Part shown: piece after piece, positions 23,113 through 33,993 of the stretch
Layout of the letters: the number at the start of each line of letters is the position of its first letter
Position numbering within the stretch: position 1 is the first letter of the stretch
Assembly: GCA_963575745.1 (NCBI GenBank)
Contig: CAUYUJ010003547.1
Span: forward strand, 124,001 to 188,000
Length of the DNA stretch: 64,000 nucleotides
DNA from: Prorocentrum cordatum
Taxonomy: Eukaryota; Sar; Dinophyceae; Prorocentrales; Prorocentraceae
Direction: 5' to 3'
Translations under genes and position numbers: made by a program
The notes under the pieces: model-generated
Databases searched by the model: none
Seen by the model: the letters and a program-made list of their open reading frames with translations, nothing else
Told to the model about the DNA's origin: nothing

Positions 23113-25140
23113 CGGGGAACGGGACCTGGGGCTGCCAGATTGGTGCCTCGGACCCCCATGGAGGCCACGGGGCTCACTTTCCCTGTGTTTTTTCAGGGTT
23201 TCGGCGTTCCAGGGCCTCCGAGGGAGGCCGCCAGGAGTGGACCTGCGCCCCCTGGGGGCTCTGGGGCTCACTTTCCATGGGTTTTTAGAAGGTTTCCGCG
23301 TCCTGGGCCTCGGAGGCCGCCGCCTCCGACCCCCCGTGGAAGGACGGGGCGGCCGGGGAAATCCAAAATAGTCCAGGAGGGCCTCCAGAGGCTCCCAAGA
23401 CGGCCCAAGCGGGCCCCGAGTCGCCGAAAGACCGCTCCAGGACGCCCAAGATAAGCCAAACGGCCCAAGAGGCCCCCCAAGGCACTCCACGACGCTTCAA
23501 GACGCCTCTCCAGAGTGCTTCAAGAGACCGAAATCGTCATTTTTATGAAGGTTTTCGAACGATTTTGGCCTTCCAGCCTTTTCGGCCGTCCGACGTCCAA
23601 GACGGCTCAATAGGCCCCCAAGAGCGCCCCAAGACGGCCCAAGAGGGCCCCAAGACGGCCCCAGAGTCACCCAAGACAGCCCAACAGAGCCCCAAGACGG
23701 CCCCAAGATGCGCCCAAGAGGGGGACCGGGGGACCACGACTCCAAAATTCGACCCTCCCGCTTGAAGAGTGCCCCAGGAGGCCCCAAGGAGCCCCCAAGA
23801 GGCCCCAGGAGGCCCTCAAGAGGCACCCAGGAGGCCCAAACGAGGCCTAAAGAGGCCACAAAACAGCCCCGAGGAGGCCCCACAACGGTCCCAAAACGGC
23901 TTCCGAGAAGCTGTGAAATTGCCTTCACGACGTCCTTGACAGGCCAACCACGAGATCCAAACCAACACCCATGAGGCCTCTGACCCACCACCCAGGGCAC
24001 GGCGGCGGGAGCAGTGACAGCACTTGTGCACAGCATGTTCCGGCGGGAGCTTTCCGGAACACGCTGCAGGAGGAGGAGGAGGAAGATCAGGAGGAGAGAG
24101 AGCTGGAGTGGGAGGAGGAGGAGGAGGAGGAGGAGGAGGGGGACGAGGAAGAGGAAGAGGCCTCCAAGACAGCTCCAAGATAGCCGAAGAGTCTTCCAAG
24201 AGGGCCCTGGGCGGCCCACGAGGGCCCCAAGGCGGTGCCTGAGGCGCCCAAGACGGCCCGAGAGGGCCCTAAAACGGCCCCAAGAGAGGCCCATGAAGGG
24301 AAACACGAACTGAGAATCCGAGCTTCCTACCCCGAGAGGTTCTCGGGAAGTCCCAAGAGGCCCCCAATCGGATCAAAGAGGCCCCCAAGAAGCTCCCAAG
24401 AGGGCCGACGAGGTTGCAAGAGATCTCCCAAGGTGGCCCCACGAGGCACAACTCATTGTTTTACGATTGGGCTTTGATGGGTTTTAATTTTTGTCGGCCT
24501 TTTGGCATCCCAATGCTCCAAGACGGCTCAAGAGGCTTCCAATACCGATCCAATATATAGAGGAAGAGGCCTCCAAGAGGGCCCCAAGACGGCCCGCGAG
24601 GGCCCCAAGACGGTGCTTGAGGCGCCCAAGACGGCCCGAGAGGGCCCCAATAGCCCAAAGAGAGGCCCAAGAAGGGGAACGCGACCCAGCAGCAGAGCGT
24701 TCTCCCCAAAAGGCCCACAGGAGGCCGCAAGAGGCCCCCAAGTGGTCCGACGATCCGACGAGGACCCCAAAAGCTTCCCGAGGGCCCAAAAGGCCCGTAG
24801 GAGACGTCCAAGAGGCCTTAAAACAGCCCAAGAGTGCCCTCGATGCGTGAAAACTGCTTCCAGGAGGCCCCCGGGAGGCTTCCAGATTGCCTCAATGTGG
24901 CCGCAGGTGGCCTCAAGTCGGACCTCCACGCAGCCAAGACGGCCAATGACGGCTTCACATTGCAGAGCCGATGCCCCCAAGGGACCCTCAGACGCCCCCC
25001 CAAGAGGCACCCAAGAGGTGCCTCCAACAGCCAGTTGACGAAGCATGCGGAACACCCCAGAAGCTCCTCATATGCCGTCGCGCGCCTGTGCTTGATAGCG
25101 TTGTCCAAGCTCGTCCAGCGCCCCCCCAGCCTGGGCTAGA
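23111..25140 (+). repeat. CCAAGA-GGCCCC period-12 repeat region
   Basis: Imperfect tandem blocks such as CCCAAGAGGGCCCCAAGACG through about 1.7 kb, interrupted by a GGA run at 24068-24160. The same block type forms part of repeat R. Translations are Lys/Arg/Pro- or Gly/Leu/Trp-rich and are not genes. Confidence 0.75.
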
Positions 25141-25167
25141 ACCTGAGCGCGCGCGAAGCGCGCGCGA

Positions 25168-25232
25168 TGGTTCTAGTATATATATATATATATGTATACA
25201 CATACATACATATATATATATATACACACATA
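25168..25232. repeat. AT/ACAT microsatellite
   Basis: TATATATA and ACATACAT units. Confidence 0.9.
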
Positions 25233-25456
25233 CTGGCGGCGTATCAGCGGTGATCGCCTCGTCGCCGTTCTGGTCTGTTGGCCTTGCCTGTTTTCGCCTC
25301 GGGGTCTGCGCCTCGCACGGCCCGCTGCCTCCCCGCGCGTTGCCCGCCCTCTTCTCATTTGGCTCGGCCTCCTTTGTGACGACCTCAGCTCGCTGGCGCG
25401 TCCTCTCGCTTCTCGGCCTCGCTGGCCGCTGTCTTTCGACTAGGGGGTCGTCTGCA

Positions 25457-25615
25457 GAATTGATTCAATCCAAGCTTGATTTCCCCGTCGAATCATACGT
25501 TTTATGTTTTGTATATCTACGAACTTTCTATTCATGTCTTATGTATTCGACGAACAAGTGAATTCAGGGGTAAATCAATGCTGTAGTCGATCCCCTACTC
25601 GAGTCTTGGAAACCG
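25457..25615 (+). repeat. Diverged direct repeat (partner at 26468-26636)
   Basis: AT-richer block ending TCGATCCCCTACTCGAGTCT. The partner ends TCGATCCCCTACTCGAATAG, and both share GTCGAA and GAATTCAGGGGTA/TAATTCTGGGGTA blocks in the same order. No coding capacity. Confidence 0.6.
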
Positions 25616-26159
25616 GGCTCTTTGCAGCCTCTGGCTGCCTTTCCTACCGCCGCGCTTGCCCCGGCTCGCGCGCTGGGCCCCCTCCCTCCACCCTCGCCCC
25701 TCCGCCCTTCTGCTCTCGCTTGCTGGTCCTTCCTGCCTGTCTGGCCCGCTGGCCGCTAGCTCTTCCCCCCGGGCCCAGACGTTCGCGGGCGCCGCCTCTG
25801 CCCGCCTAGCTTTTGCGTGGCGCCGCCCTTCCTCCGCCGCCAGCACGGCGCCTCTCCCCTTCCGCCTCGGCGCCCTGGCACTCTTTCGCGCTGCCTTGCC
25901 GATCCCTGCCCGCCTGGTTCTGGCGCGGCCCGCGCCCCCCTCTGCTGGTCGCCCAGCGCCTGCCCCGCTGCCCCGCCGCTCGCCGGCGACTCTCCGCTGC
26001 CTCCCCAGTGCTCCGGCGCGCCGCCCGGCCACTGCCCCGTGAGTGACCGGCCCGTCTCGCCTCTTCCTTCTCTTTCTCTGCACGGCTACTCGGCGCGCGC
26101 GCGCGCGCCCGCGCGAGCGTTCGACGGCGAGACTGTGCGTGCGTTGCTCCCCCCAGGAA

Positions 26160-26335
26160 CGGGGAGCTCAGCGGGGACTCCGACGCCGGCCCGGACGCCG
26201 AGGAGCTCGTGGACCGAGGCCACGCCCTCGGCGTGCTCCGGCGCGACGGCATGGAGCTCCAGGGCATGCCCAAGGCCGCCCGGAGGGATCGCGAGCTCGT
26301 GGAAGAGGCTGTGAGGCTCCGGGGAACCGAAGTGC
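26160..26335 (+). CDS. DUF4116-like repeat fragment
   Basis: One plus frame reads DRGHALGVLRRDGMELQGMP and ARRDRELVEEAVRLRG. This fits the DUF4116 pattern: a long helix, then an x-G-x-x-L-x-x-M/A motif, then R-D-R-E-L-V-x-x-A-V. DUF4116 repeats are common in dinoflagellates; their function is unknown. Short, acidic start (GELSGDSDAGPDAEELVDRG). It is probably an exon, or part of one, of the gene that also includes 27540-27808. Confidence 0.5.
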
Positions 26336-26467
26336 GGAGCCAGAGCTCGTGGGGTCGGAGGTTCGCCGCCCTCGCCAGTGCCAGTCGGCGGTGTGGCGCG
26401 ATCCTGGAGCCCGCTGTTGCTCTTCTCCCGGACGCCGCCAGTGCATCGGCGATGCGGTGCGATCGTG

Positions 26468-26636
26468 GAGGATCCATTGATGAACTGATGTGTCCCAGAA
26501 CTGATTGTCTCGTCGAAATCGATGAAAGATGTGTAGATTGCTCCGTAGATCGAGGGGCAATTATACGTTTCGAAGAGGAAATTAATTCTGGGGTACATCG
26601 ATTCTGTTTTCGATCCCCTACTCGAATAGCGGAGGT
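26468..26636 (+). repeat. Diverged direct repeat (partner at 25457-25615)
   Basis: See the partner. This copy directly follows a GCATCGGCGATGCGGTGCGA fragment shared with the foldback element at 2516-2681. Confidence 0.6.
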
Positions 26637-27169
26637 GGGTCAGTCGATACCATTCCGCATCCTTCGAACATTCATTGCATTACGATGCGTGGGTCGGCCC
26701 CTTCAGTGACGGCGTGCTCGCATGGAAATCTTGTCGTGCATGCTCGGTGGCGGCCGTTCTCTGGTCATTCTGCCAGAGTGTCGATATACTGCAACATGTA
26801 ACCGCTGAAGGTCTTTAGTTTGGGTCCCCCCTTTTCTCTCGGCGGTGAATAGGACTGGTCCTGAAATCTCCTCCTGTTCCCCCTCCTACTCCTCCCTCCC
26901 TCCTCCTCCTGAGGCATCGTAGTAGTCGTTGTAGTCGTAGTCGAAGTCGTAGTCATAGCTGTCGCCGTCGACGTTGCGCGGCGGGTGCCGCGGAAAAAAA
27001 TATTACCTCCTACTGGTGGGACCCCAGTCCTTCAATAAGGCCGCCGAACAAATAATCAGTTTCCCCCCGAAGGGGGGGTTCTAAAGACCTTTCAGGGCCG
27101 GATCCGCTTCGATAAACTGGCCAGGCTGGACCCCATCAGAGGCAACGAAAGGGGGGGGGATGGGCACAG

Positions 27170-27315
27170 GAGAGGATGCATCGACCCCTAATCGCCCATG
27201 GATCGCCGATGGGAGCCCGATGGCCCCAGCCTGCCCAGGAAGGTGCGGATGCTCTATCGGAGGCCTCTCGCCGATCTGTCGGCGACGTATCGCCGATTCC
27301 AGGTCGATGCATCCC
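27170..27315. repeat. Possible foldback relative
   Basis: GGATGCATCGACC on the left and GGTCGATGCATCC on the right (about 27301-27314) are inverted copies. The interval holds several ATCGCCGAT-type units as in the elements at 2516 and 28634. Less regular than those two. Confidence 0.45.
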
Positions 27316-27539
27316 CCCCTATGCCAGTCCTCCCCCTATCGTTGCCCCTCACCCCAAGACTTGGCATCGCTCGGACGTGTGTTTTTTTTCATTCGGCGAT
27401 GACCATCGAGGAGCATCCTTGATCATTTGGCGAGAAAGCCACGCACGGAACCTACAAAAACACAGGGAATGGACGTCCGAGCGATGCACAGAAGAGGGGT
27501 CCTGGGGCCGCTTGTGGGAGCCGCCGTGGTCTCAGCCTC

Positions 27540-27808
27540 GTCCTCCTGCGACGACCTCCTTCCGCCGACGGGGCGCCCTCCGGAGGCAGAACGGCCTCGC
27601 CCTGCAGTTTGCCTCGCCCGAGCTGCAGCGGTGCCGCGTGCTGGCGGCCGAAGCCTGCCGCAGCCGCGGGGCGGTCCTCGCCTTCCTGTCGCCGGAGCTG
27701 CAGCGGGACCCAGAGGTCGTCTTGGAGGCGGTGCGGCAGGATCGGCGGAGGCAGCAGGGGTCGGTTGCATGCATTGCGAAGGCCTTCCGGTCGGTGCGCC
27801 GACCCTGA
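27540..27808 (+). CDS. DUF4116-like repeat protein segment
   Basis: The plus frame includes ALRRQNGLALQFASPELQR, CRVLAAEACRSRGAVLAFLS and PELQRDPEVVLEAVRQDRRR. That is two to three consecutive DUF4116-type units (x-N-G-x-x-L-x-F-A-S-x-E-L-x-x-D-x-E-V-V-L-x-A-V). The frame is open from 27176 but only this part looks like protein. It ends with a stop at 27806-27808. Together with 26160-26335 it may be one multi-exon gene; splice sites are not resolved. Confidence 0.6.
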
Positions 27809-27954
27809 AGGCGGGACTTCCCCGCTGGCGACCATCCTCGGGACCCGCCGGGCCCCCGGGGCCCCCCCTTCCCCGCACCTCTTCCCCTTCCCCGCCCCCA
27901 CAGTAGGGAAGGGACAAAGGGAAGTGGCTTCCTTTCGACATAGTGATTTTTTTT

Positions 27955-28015
27955 TTGTTTTGGCCGGCGTCCCCCCCCCCTCCCCCCCCCCTCCCCCCCC
28001 CTCCCCCCCCGCGGA
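27955..28015. repeat. Poly-C/CT low-complexity run
   Basis: Repeated runs of eight to ten C separated by single T. Confidence 0.95.
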
Positions 28016-28633
28016 GTAGATCGTGGCTGCTTTTTGGCGACTGTTTCCAGCGGGTGGAGTCTCCCCCATAGGTAGCACACTTGCAAGCAGTCGCACTAAG
28101 CAGAGGTCTGGAGCCAGACCCCCCCTTCCGCCCAAAGTCGAATCGCTGAATAAAGAAACGCTCACATAACTAGACTTTCCTGCTCCTTGTTCCTGCGTTT
28201 CATTTGTACTGACGACGACGACAGCGTCTTCCACACGTGCGAATGACATGCATTCGCCTGGAAGCCCCGCCGAACACATAGGCGATCGGTGCCCCTGGAT
28301 ACAGTTGGACCGAGGTATAAGATCGAGGTCGGTCTGGGGAGGGTACCCTAGTGTTCTTCGTGCTTGTTGGATGTTCTTGTGCATCCTGGGGAGTGTACCC
28401 TCGGATGCTCTGTGTGGTTTGGCCGACGGAGGGCCTCATGTTCTTGAGGGAGGTTCTTCTGGCCTAGGTCCGACTGTACGTGTAGTGTGCCCTGCCCCTG
28501 TTGCGGCCGCCGGCAGGACGGGCTCGCCCTGGCGCACGCCTCCGAGGCTGCCCGAAGAAGCAAGACTCGGGGAAACGTAAGACGCGAGTACGCTGGAACT
28601 CGGGTTCGCCTATGCTTGTTGACGAACTCTAGA

Positions 28634-28760
28634 CCTAGATGAGGTCGGAGCAGATGGGTCGGAGGATCGCGCCGCATCGCCGATGCATCGCCGATGCATC
28701 GCCGATGTACGGGCGATGCAGCGCGATCTTCCGACCCCATCTACTCCGAGACCATCTAGG
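28634..28760. mobile_element. Foldback (MITE-like) element, GCGATGC family
   Basis: Arms of about 48 bp, CCTAGATGAGGTCGG...GCCGCATCGCC on the left and its imperfect reverse complement ending CCATCTAGG on the right, enclose three tandem CGATGCATCGC units. The arm sequence GGATCGCGCCGCATCGCC is shared with 2516-2681. Confidence 0.75.
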
Positions 28761-28764
28761 ACGC

Positions 28765-29230
28765 CTCTACGAGCCCGCCCCTGAGTTTTGACGGTCCCGT
28801 TTCAGTGGGAGGTCTGCAGCGGGAGCCCGCGCCAATTTTTAGACTGCGTCGCGTCATTTTCATGATGGCCCCGTCAGGCCAACCCGAGTCCCCCTAACCC
28901 GAGCCTTACGTCTCCGCGAAGGATCCGCACAGGCACAGACCTTCGGAGCTCCGCGCGGGCTTCTTGGGCCAGCGCGGAACCTCCTTGCTGGCGGCGCCTC
29001 CGCCACCGCCTCTGGCGCGCGCTCCGGGCGCCGGGGCAGGGGGTGGCCTGGCGCCGAGTCAAGAGTCCTCGCGGGCCTCCGAAAGTATCGAAGACGCCTA
29101 CGGCAAATCACCGACGCCCCCTGCCCTTCTGGAAGCGCCTATGTGGCCGACAGCTTGTCTGGAGCTTGGCCAAGCTATCGGGGCAGTTGTTCCCCGAGTC
29201 GGTTTGGAAAGCCTTCGGGGAACACGTGAG
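28765..29230. other. No supported gene
   Basis: Short frames only. A plus frame near 29130-29250 (FWKRLCGRQLVWSLAKLSGQ) has a protein-like composition but no recognisable family. Confidence 0.35.
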
Positions 29231-29234
29231 GGAG

Positions 29235-29380
29235 CAAGAGGAGGAGGCTTAGGAGAGGGAGGAGGAGGATGATTAGGAGGAGGATGAGGATGAGGAGGAG
29301 TAGGAGGAGGAGGAGGAGGAGGGGAGGAGGACAGGACAGGACAGGACAGGACAGGACAGGACAGGACAGGACAGGACATA
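29235..29380. repeat. GGA and GGACA tandem repeats
   Basis: GGA/GAT repeats, then about ten copies of the pentamer GGACA at 29332-29378. Confidence 0.95.
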
Positions 29381-29809
29381 CGCAGAAGGGGGTTCAACGT
29401 CAAAACACCTACGCTGGTGCCTTGCGCGCTTCTGACAAAATCTCCTGCGATTGGTTGTGCAACGGCCCTGCCTTCTCACTAGGGCCGGCGGGGGGCATAC
29501 CACGTTGACCAAGGAGTGAGCGCCGAGGTGGCCCCGTAAGAGAGGCTCGCGACCTTCCGATTACGAGTCCCTGCGGGTCAGTTCGGGGGGAGCAGTTGCT
29601 GGCCCTTCCACGTGCCCTAGGGGAGGGGACGCGCGGGCTTAGCAGTGCGCCCAAGCAAGGGGGTGGGAGACGACGACACGACAACTCCAAAAGGAGGAGG
29701 GGAGAGGGTCGGGAGGCCCGTGTTTCCAAACTGTTGCTGGGGGGGGGTGGTTACCATACTGGTTGTATTATGTTATCTTCTCTCCCGCTCGGCTCACTTC
29801 TCTTTCACC

Positions 29810-30659
29810 TCAATCTGGTCGATGGTTGCCCCATGCATTGTCGTATCTGTATTCTGATACCCTGTTGTAGTATCCCACTGCTCCCCCCGAAGTGTATGTG
29901 GGGTAGAGCATATTTGTCACGGTGTGTTGTAGGTGGGTTAATGGAGGAAACCTTCTGGTGGATTTCGTGCCGAACGTTTTCCCATTCAACACCCAGCAGC
30001 AATGTACCTGTCGGCACTCCAAAAATACTTCCCATTGCGATGACAGTGCGAGCACTCCGTGATTACCCATCCTGTTCGCCTGGAGTATCACTCCGTGAAA
30101 CCTCGCTAATGCATCTCTTGGCTGGTTGCCTGTGGGCTCGCCCAGCTTGCCCCGGGTAGCATTCCGAGACATCCTCGCGAGTACATCTCTTGGCTTTGAG
30201 CTGGCCGTCGTCGTCTCCTCCGACTTGTGGTAGCCGAACTTTTCCTCGAAGATCTTGGTGCGATCCAGCAGGGTCTGCGTGCTGTCTCGTAGGTTCTGGC
30301 GCTCTTTGAGCCTCTTCACTTCCTCTGGGTCGATTTTGTTTTCATTACTCAGCACCTTCGAAGCGACCTTAATGACTTTGTGGAGGTTCTCTTCGTCGTT
30401 TTTCGAAGTCTTCAGCGCCAGCTCGCACCAGCTCTGTACAGTAAAGGCCTTCCTCCCTGCCGGGTCCCACGCGTCCACAGGGCACCTTGCGATGATATTG
30501 CATCCTTTGACCTTGTGAGTCATCGGGAAGGACACGGGGATCAGCTCGAAGAGCTTCTCTGGGCTCATTTTCTGGGTGGCGTCGTAGAACTGGTGGTGGC
30601 ACTCCTTGGTGGCGTCGTCTAGCTGATGTGGCAGCCTTTCCGCTACAAGCGTTTATCAT
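29810..30659 (-). pseudogene. Degenerate minus-strand gene, part 3 (hypothetical)
   Basis: A minus frame with plausible protein sequence (EKLFELIPVSFPMTHKVKGC, KTSKNDEENLHKVIKVASKV, KIDPEEVKRLKERQNLRDST) ends in repeat-derived segments KPRDVLARMSRNATRGK and QPRDALARFHGVILQ. Those correspond to the coding-frame repeat described at 30091. I do not recognise the family. It continues, in another frame, from the segment at 30656-31120. Confidence 0.4.
30091..30195 (+). repeat. Two units of a dispersed in-frame repeat (CCGAGATAACCTCGC type)
   Basis: CTCCGTGAAACCTCGCTAAT at 30091 and ATTCCGAGACATCCTCGCGA at 30161, spaced 70 bp, both followed by CATCTCTTGGCT. The same core occurs at 31734, 32371, 32425, 52273, 52327, 52366, 53881, 53941 and 54001. 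Confidence 0.65.
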
Positions 30660-31120
30660 TCACTTCCCGCCTTGAGGTCCACCACTATTGACGGCCCATT
30701 GTTGTACGGGAGGAACTTCGACTTGCACCCGATGTTTGGCCACCCCTCGCAGTCATCGCCGAACGTGCCCGTCATCTTGTCCACCCGCTTTTTCATGAGC
30801 TCATCTTCGGGGTGGCTATCCTGCGCCTTGACGAGCTGTGACCTGTCCACTTTGCACCAGAACTGCCACTTGTCCCCTCTCGAGTAGGGGCTGGGGCCTC
30901 TCAACCACATCTTGTTCGGGAAGACAAGCCCGCACGAGCAGGCTCCGCCCCTCTTTGCGTCCCATCCTGTGCTCTTCTTGCATGCGTTGAACAACTGCGT
31001 ATTGTTGCTCCACTTGTCCACGAAGTCCAGCGCCTTGAGGCTTGCCGATTTTTTTTCTCCCTTGTGTTTCGCGTTATTGTAGTCGCCCATCTCGTGCAGC
31101 TCTTTCCCTGTTTCCTCCAA
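30656..31120 (-). pseudogene. Degenerate minus-strand gene, part 2 (Cys-rich)
   Basis: A 154-codon frame with helical, Lys-rich start (KKSASLKALDFVDKWSNNTQ) and a Cys/Trp-rich part (GGACSCGLVFPNKMWLRGP, WQFWCKVDRSQ, CEGWPNIGCKSKF), suggesting a small zinc-binding fold. Family unknown. The real protein probably continued both ways; a stop and frame change lie at each end. Confidence 0.45.
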
Positions 31121-31221
31121 CTCTTTGCTTGCTTCCTACAGCGCATCTTCGTCAATGATGTCCGTGGCCATGTACTTGTTGAGCAGGATGTCGCATTCCT
31201 CTGAACAGCTTAGAGCCTCTG

Positions 31222-32400
31222 TCATGCTTTATCCTGCTTTCTAAAGGCTGCAAAGATGCTTCCATTTATTGTGATGCCCTCCAGCGACGCCTTTTGCCAT
31301 GTCCTGGCTTCTCCAGGGCCAACTTGTTCCTTGCAGTGTGAAGCTTTTTCTTTGGGCCTTTTTCTTCCGCCAGGAGCGCTCGCGCTGCGTTGATCTGTCC
31401 CAAGGCATGGGCTGCCCACGTGGCTCCTATAGCTTTCCTTTTCTGTTCTCGGCAGACCTGCTCTCTCGAAATATACCTCTCTCCTCTTTGCAGCGTCTTC
31501 TCTTCGTCGTTCCATTCTTCCTACTCCTGCCTCAGCTCCAGCTCGCGGTCGATGCACGCTTTCTTCCACTGACTGCCTTTGCCTCTTTGGTCTGTTTCAC
31601 GACCAGATTATTTATGGTGTGCTCCCTGTGGCTCTCGATCATCTTGTAGTACCCGGGCCCCTTGTTGCAACGCCCGCAGGGCCATAGTTGGTTGTTGCCC
31701 GTGAAGACCATGGTTGGCCTTTCCATGTTACGCGCTCCGAGAAACCCCGCTAGTGCACAACACTGCGCACCTAGGCCGTCGCTGAGCCAGATCATTTGTG
31801 GGGTCCGAGTATGTTCGATGGAGGTGGCAGTGCATTCCCATATGCCCTGTTAATCGCGTGGCATCTTGTATGCTGGTCCCATTTCCTCCCACTGACCGTG
31901 ACCCGTCTCTACACTGTGAGTATGCTGTGCAGCATGCATAACACCCCGCCCACCATCTCTCCGTATCTGCAATGGAATTAGGGAGGAAGAGAAGTATTGT
32001 GTCGTCATGGTAGATGTTGTCGTTTACTGGCAGGGACGGGAAGGGCTGGTCGTTGCCAGGGAGGCATTTCCCCAGGGCATTTCCCTGCAATTCCGCTTCC
32101 CGTGCTTCTCGAAACTTTAGGGCCATTTTGTATATCCTACCATCTGGAGCAAAACGTCTGAATTTAGTGAGGCGTTTAACGTCCATGCTTATTGACTCTG
32201 CTATTCTTTCATCATCTGAACGGTGCTTTTCCTCTTCGCCTGTGCGCCGTTGGGCGCGCCAGCTATGCCCAACTGCCCTGGGGTGGGCCCCCCTCTGGGG
32301 CGGCAGCCTCATTGCTTGATGCTGACGCCGTCGGAGGTGCAGTGCAAGCTCTTGTCTGCGAGGTCTGTGCACTCCGAGATAACCTCGCCACTGCAACTAC
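31222..32400 (-). pseudogene. Degenerate minus-strand gene, part 1
   Basis: Overlapping minus frames hold protein-like runs: DVKRLTKFRRFAPDGRIYKM and REAREAELQGNALGKCLPGN (about 32050-32200), then MERPTMVFTGNNQLWPCGRC near 31680-31730 with a C-x-x-C pair, then MIESHREHTINNLVVKQTKE. Frame changes separate them, and the in-frame repeat core sits at 31734. Unknown function; probably retroelement-derived or a decayed multi-copy gene. Confidence 0.4.
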
Positions 32401-32480
32401 CCCTTCTGCCCTCAGCGGTGCCGCGCTCCGAGATAACCTCGCCACTGCAACCGCCCCTCCCGTCCTCAGTGGCGCTGGCG
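32371..32480 (+). repeat. Two units of the dispersed in-frame repeat
   Basis: ACTCCGAGATAACCTCGCCA at 32371 and GCTCCGAGATAACCTCGCCA at 32425, 54 bp apart, each followed by CTGCAAC and CCTCAG. The core CGAGATAACCTCG is a short hairpin. Confidence 0.8.
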
Positions 32481-32492
32481 CTGAAGTTCCCG

Positions 32493-33075
32493 CTACACCA
32501 TCCTCTCCAGCTCCGACAAGGGCGCTGCCGACTGGGACTTCTTGCCTCCCGCGCGTGCGATTAGCGCCTTTAGTGCCACCCTCGGGTCGCGGCCCGCGAG
32601 CCAGTCCAGCTTCGCCAAGGTTTCTTCCTCTATGTTCCTCGGAAGCACCGCCCTGAAATTTGGGGGCTCGACTCGTTGATGCCGATCTGGATCTTGCCTG
32701 AGCCCTCCTTCCAGAACTCCTTCTCGTCCTCGTTCGGATTCCTGTTCTTGTTGTTGCGCGCCTTGTAGCTTTCGCTGACCTTGCACATTTTGATCGTCTC
32801 TGTGATCATGGCCTGGCTGCGCTCGCTGTTGTCCTCCATCAGCTTCAGGAAGTCGTTCAGGGCGTCCTATGCCCGACCTATTGACGGTGGCATTGCGGTT
32901 GGATATGTTTTCCGCCAGCCCGACACCATTTCCTGGGTACCCTCCATGAGCGCCATCCCCGTGTGAATGCCTGGTGGTCCCACCCCTTGCCCGTCTCCCT
33001 GACCTGGTCCCCGCAGTTCTGCCCCACCGCCAACGACTTCCGAAAAGCCCAAGTGTTGACTGGCATGAGGTAGAA
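32493..33075 (-). pseudogene. Degenerate minus-strand gene, N-terminal parts
   Basis: Minus frames read MTSDFYLMPVNTWAFRKSLA (near 33085), MEDNSERSQAMITETIKMCK with KARNNKNRNPNEDEKEFWKE (near 32839-32720), then after a frame change FRAVLPRNIEEETLAKLDWL and DPRVALKALIARAGGKK. The sequence looks like real protein but belongs to no family I know. It stops where repeat R begins at 33115. Confidence 0.4.
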
Positions 33076-33114
33076 GTCCGATGTCATGTGGTTTATTCCT
33101 ATCTATATATTTGT

Positions 33115-33468
33115 ATAGGGCCGGGGACCCCGGACGGACCCCAGACGGAGCCCCCCCCCCCAACGAGTTTCGGCCTTCCCCGAGATTTTCGGGCGGTCCC
33201 AGAGGCGCCCCAGACGGCCTGAGATACTCCCAAGAGGGGTTCACGAGCGCTCCAAGACAGCCCAAGACCGCTCCAAGAGACCCCAAGACCGCCCAAGACC
33301 GTCCAAGGGGGTCCCGAGAGGCCCCAAGAGGCCTCCAAAAGGCTTCCCAAGAGGGCCCCAAGAAGGAAATGTCATTGATTGTTGTATGGTTTTCAAAGGT
33401 TTTGCTGGTTCTCCCTTTTTCGGGCCAACATCAGCCCGAACTGGCCCAAGAGGCTCCAAATATCGCCC
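33115..33468 (+). repeat. Repeat R copy 2, left piece
   Basis: Matches 12228-12558 from GGGCCGGGGACCCCGGACGG to ATCGCCCCA, then stops abruptly at the Penelope-like pseudo-LTR. The continuation is at 48010-49070. Confidence 0.85.
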
Positions 33469-33956
33469 CACTGGAAACTTGCGCTCTCACCTGATGCTGA
33501 TGCTGCAGATGATCAGGAACAAGACCGGACTATATGGAAAGTGTGTCGACCAGGCCGATGGATCGGACTGATTTTCACTGCGCCACGGGCCCGAGAGACA
33601 TCATTGAGCGCCCGCTGGATTGCAAACTCGGGGTTCAAACCTGGCGCAAATATGGACTAGAGCCCAAATTGGTACGGACAAATCTGCAGCGGCGCGGCCT
33701 GGGCGCAGGACCATGACCCCCGCAAATGCGGATAGGAGTGAGTGAAGGGCAGCTGTGGTCCCGACAGGATTCGCGCGAGCGGGTACCCCACACTCCATCG
33801 AGAACGATACAACCCGAGATATCCCATAACAGGCACATCGCGCGCCGTGTCAGGGCAACCGGAGCGTTGCGACAATTGGCCGGCACTTGCGCAACAACAT
33901 TCTGCTTCGGGGACCGAATTCTGCTACAACGCACGATGGGGAGGGGGAGCGGGGGG
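33469..33956 (-). repeat. Pseudo-LTR of the Penelope-like element, 3' copy
   Basis: 488 bp from CACTGGAAACTTGCGCTCTC to GGGGAGCGGGGGG, nearly identical (about five differences by eye, including one 1-bp indel) to 47445-47933 in the same orientation. Penelope-like elements are known for such direct repeats, formed by tandem or partial copies. Confidence 0.85.
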
Positions 33957-33993
33957 AGGGAGAAAAGAACACCTCAGAACCCGCCCTTCGACC

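Noticed and set aside
25340-25380. Possible relic of the dinoflagellate spliced leader (TTGGCTC)
   Set aside because: Only a short partial match (CATTTGGCTCGGC); the leader ends in TTTTGGCTCAAG and the rest does not agree.
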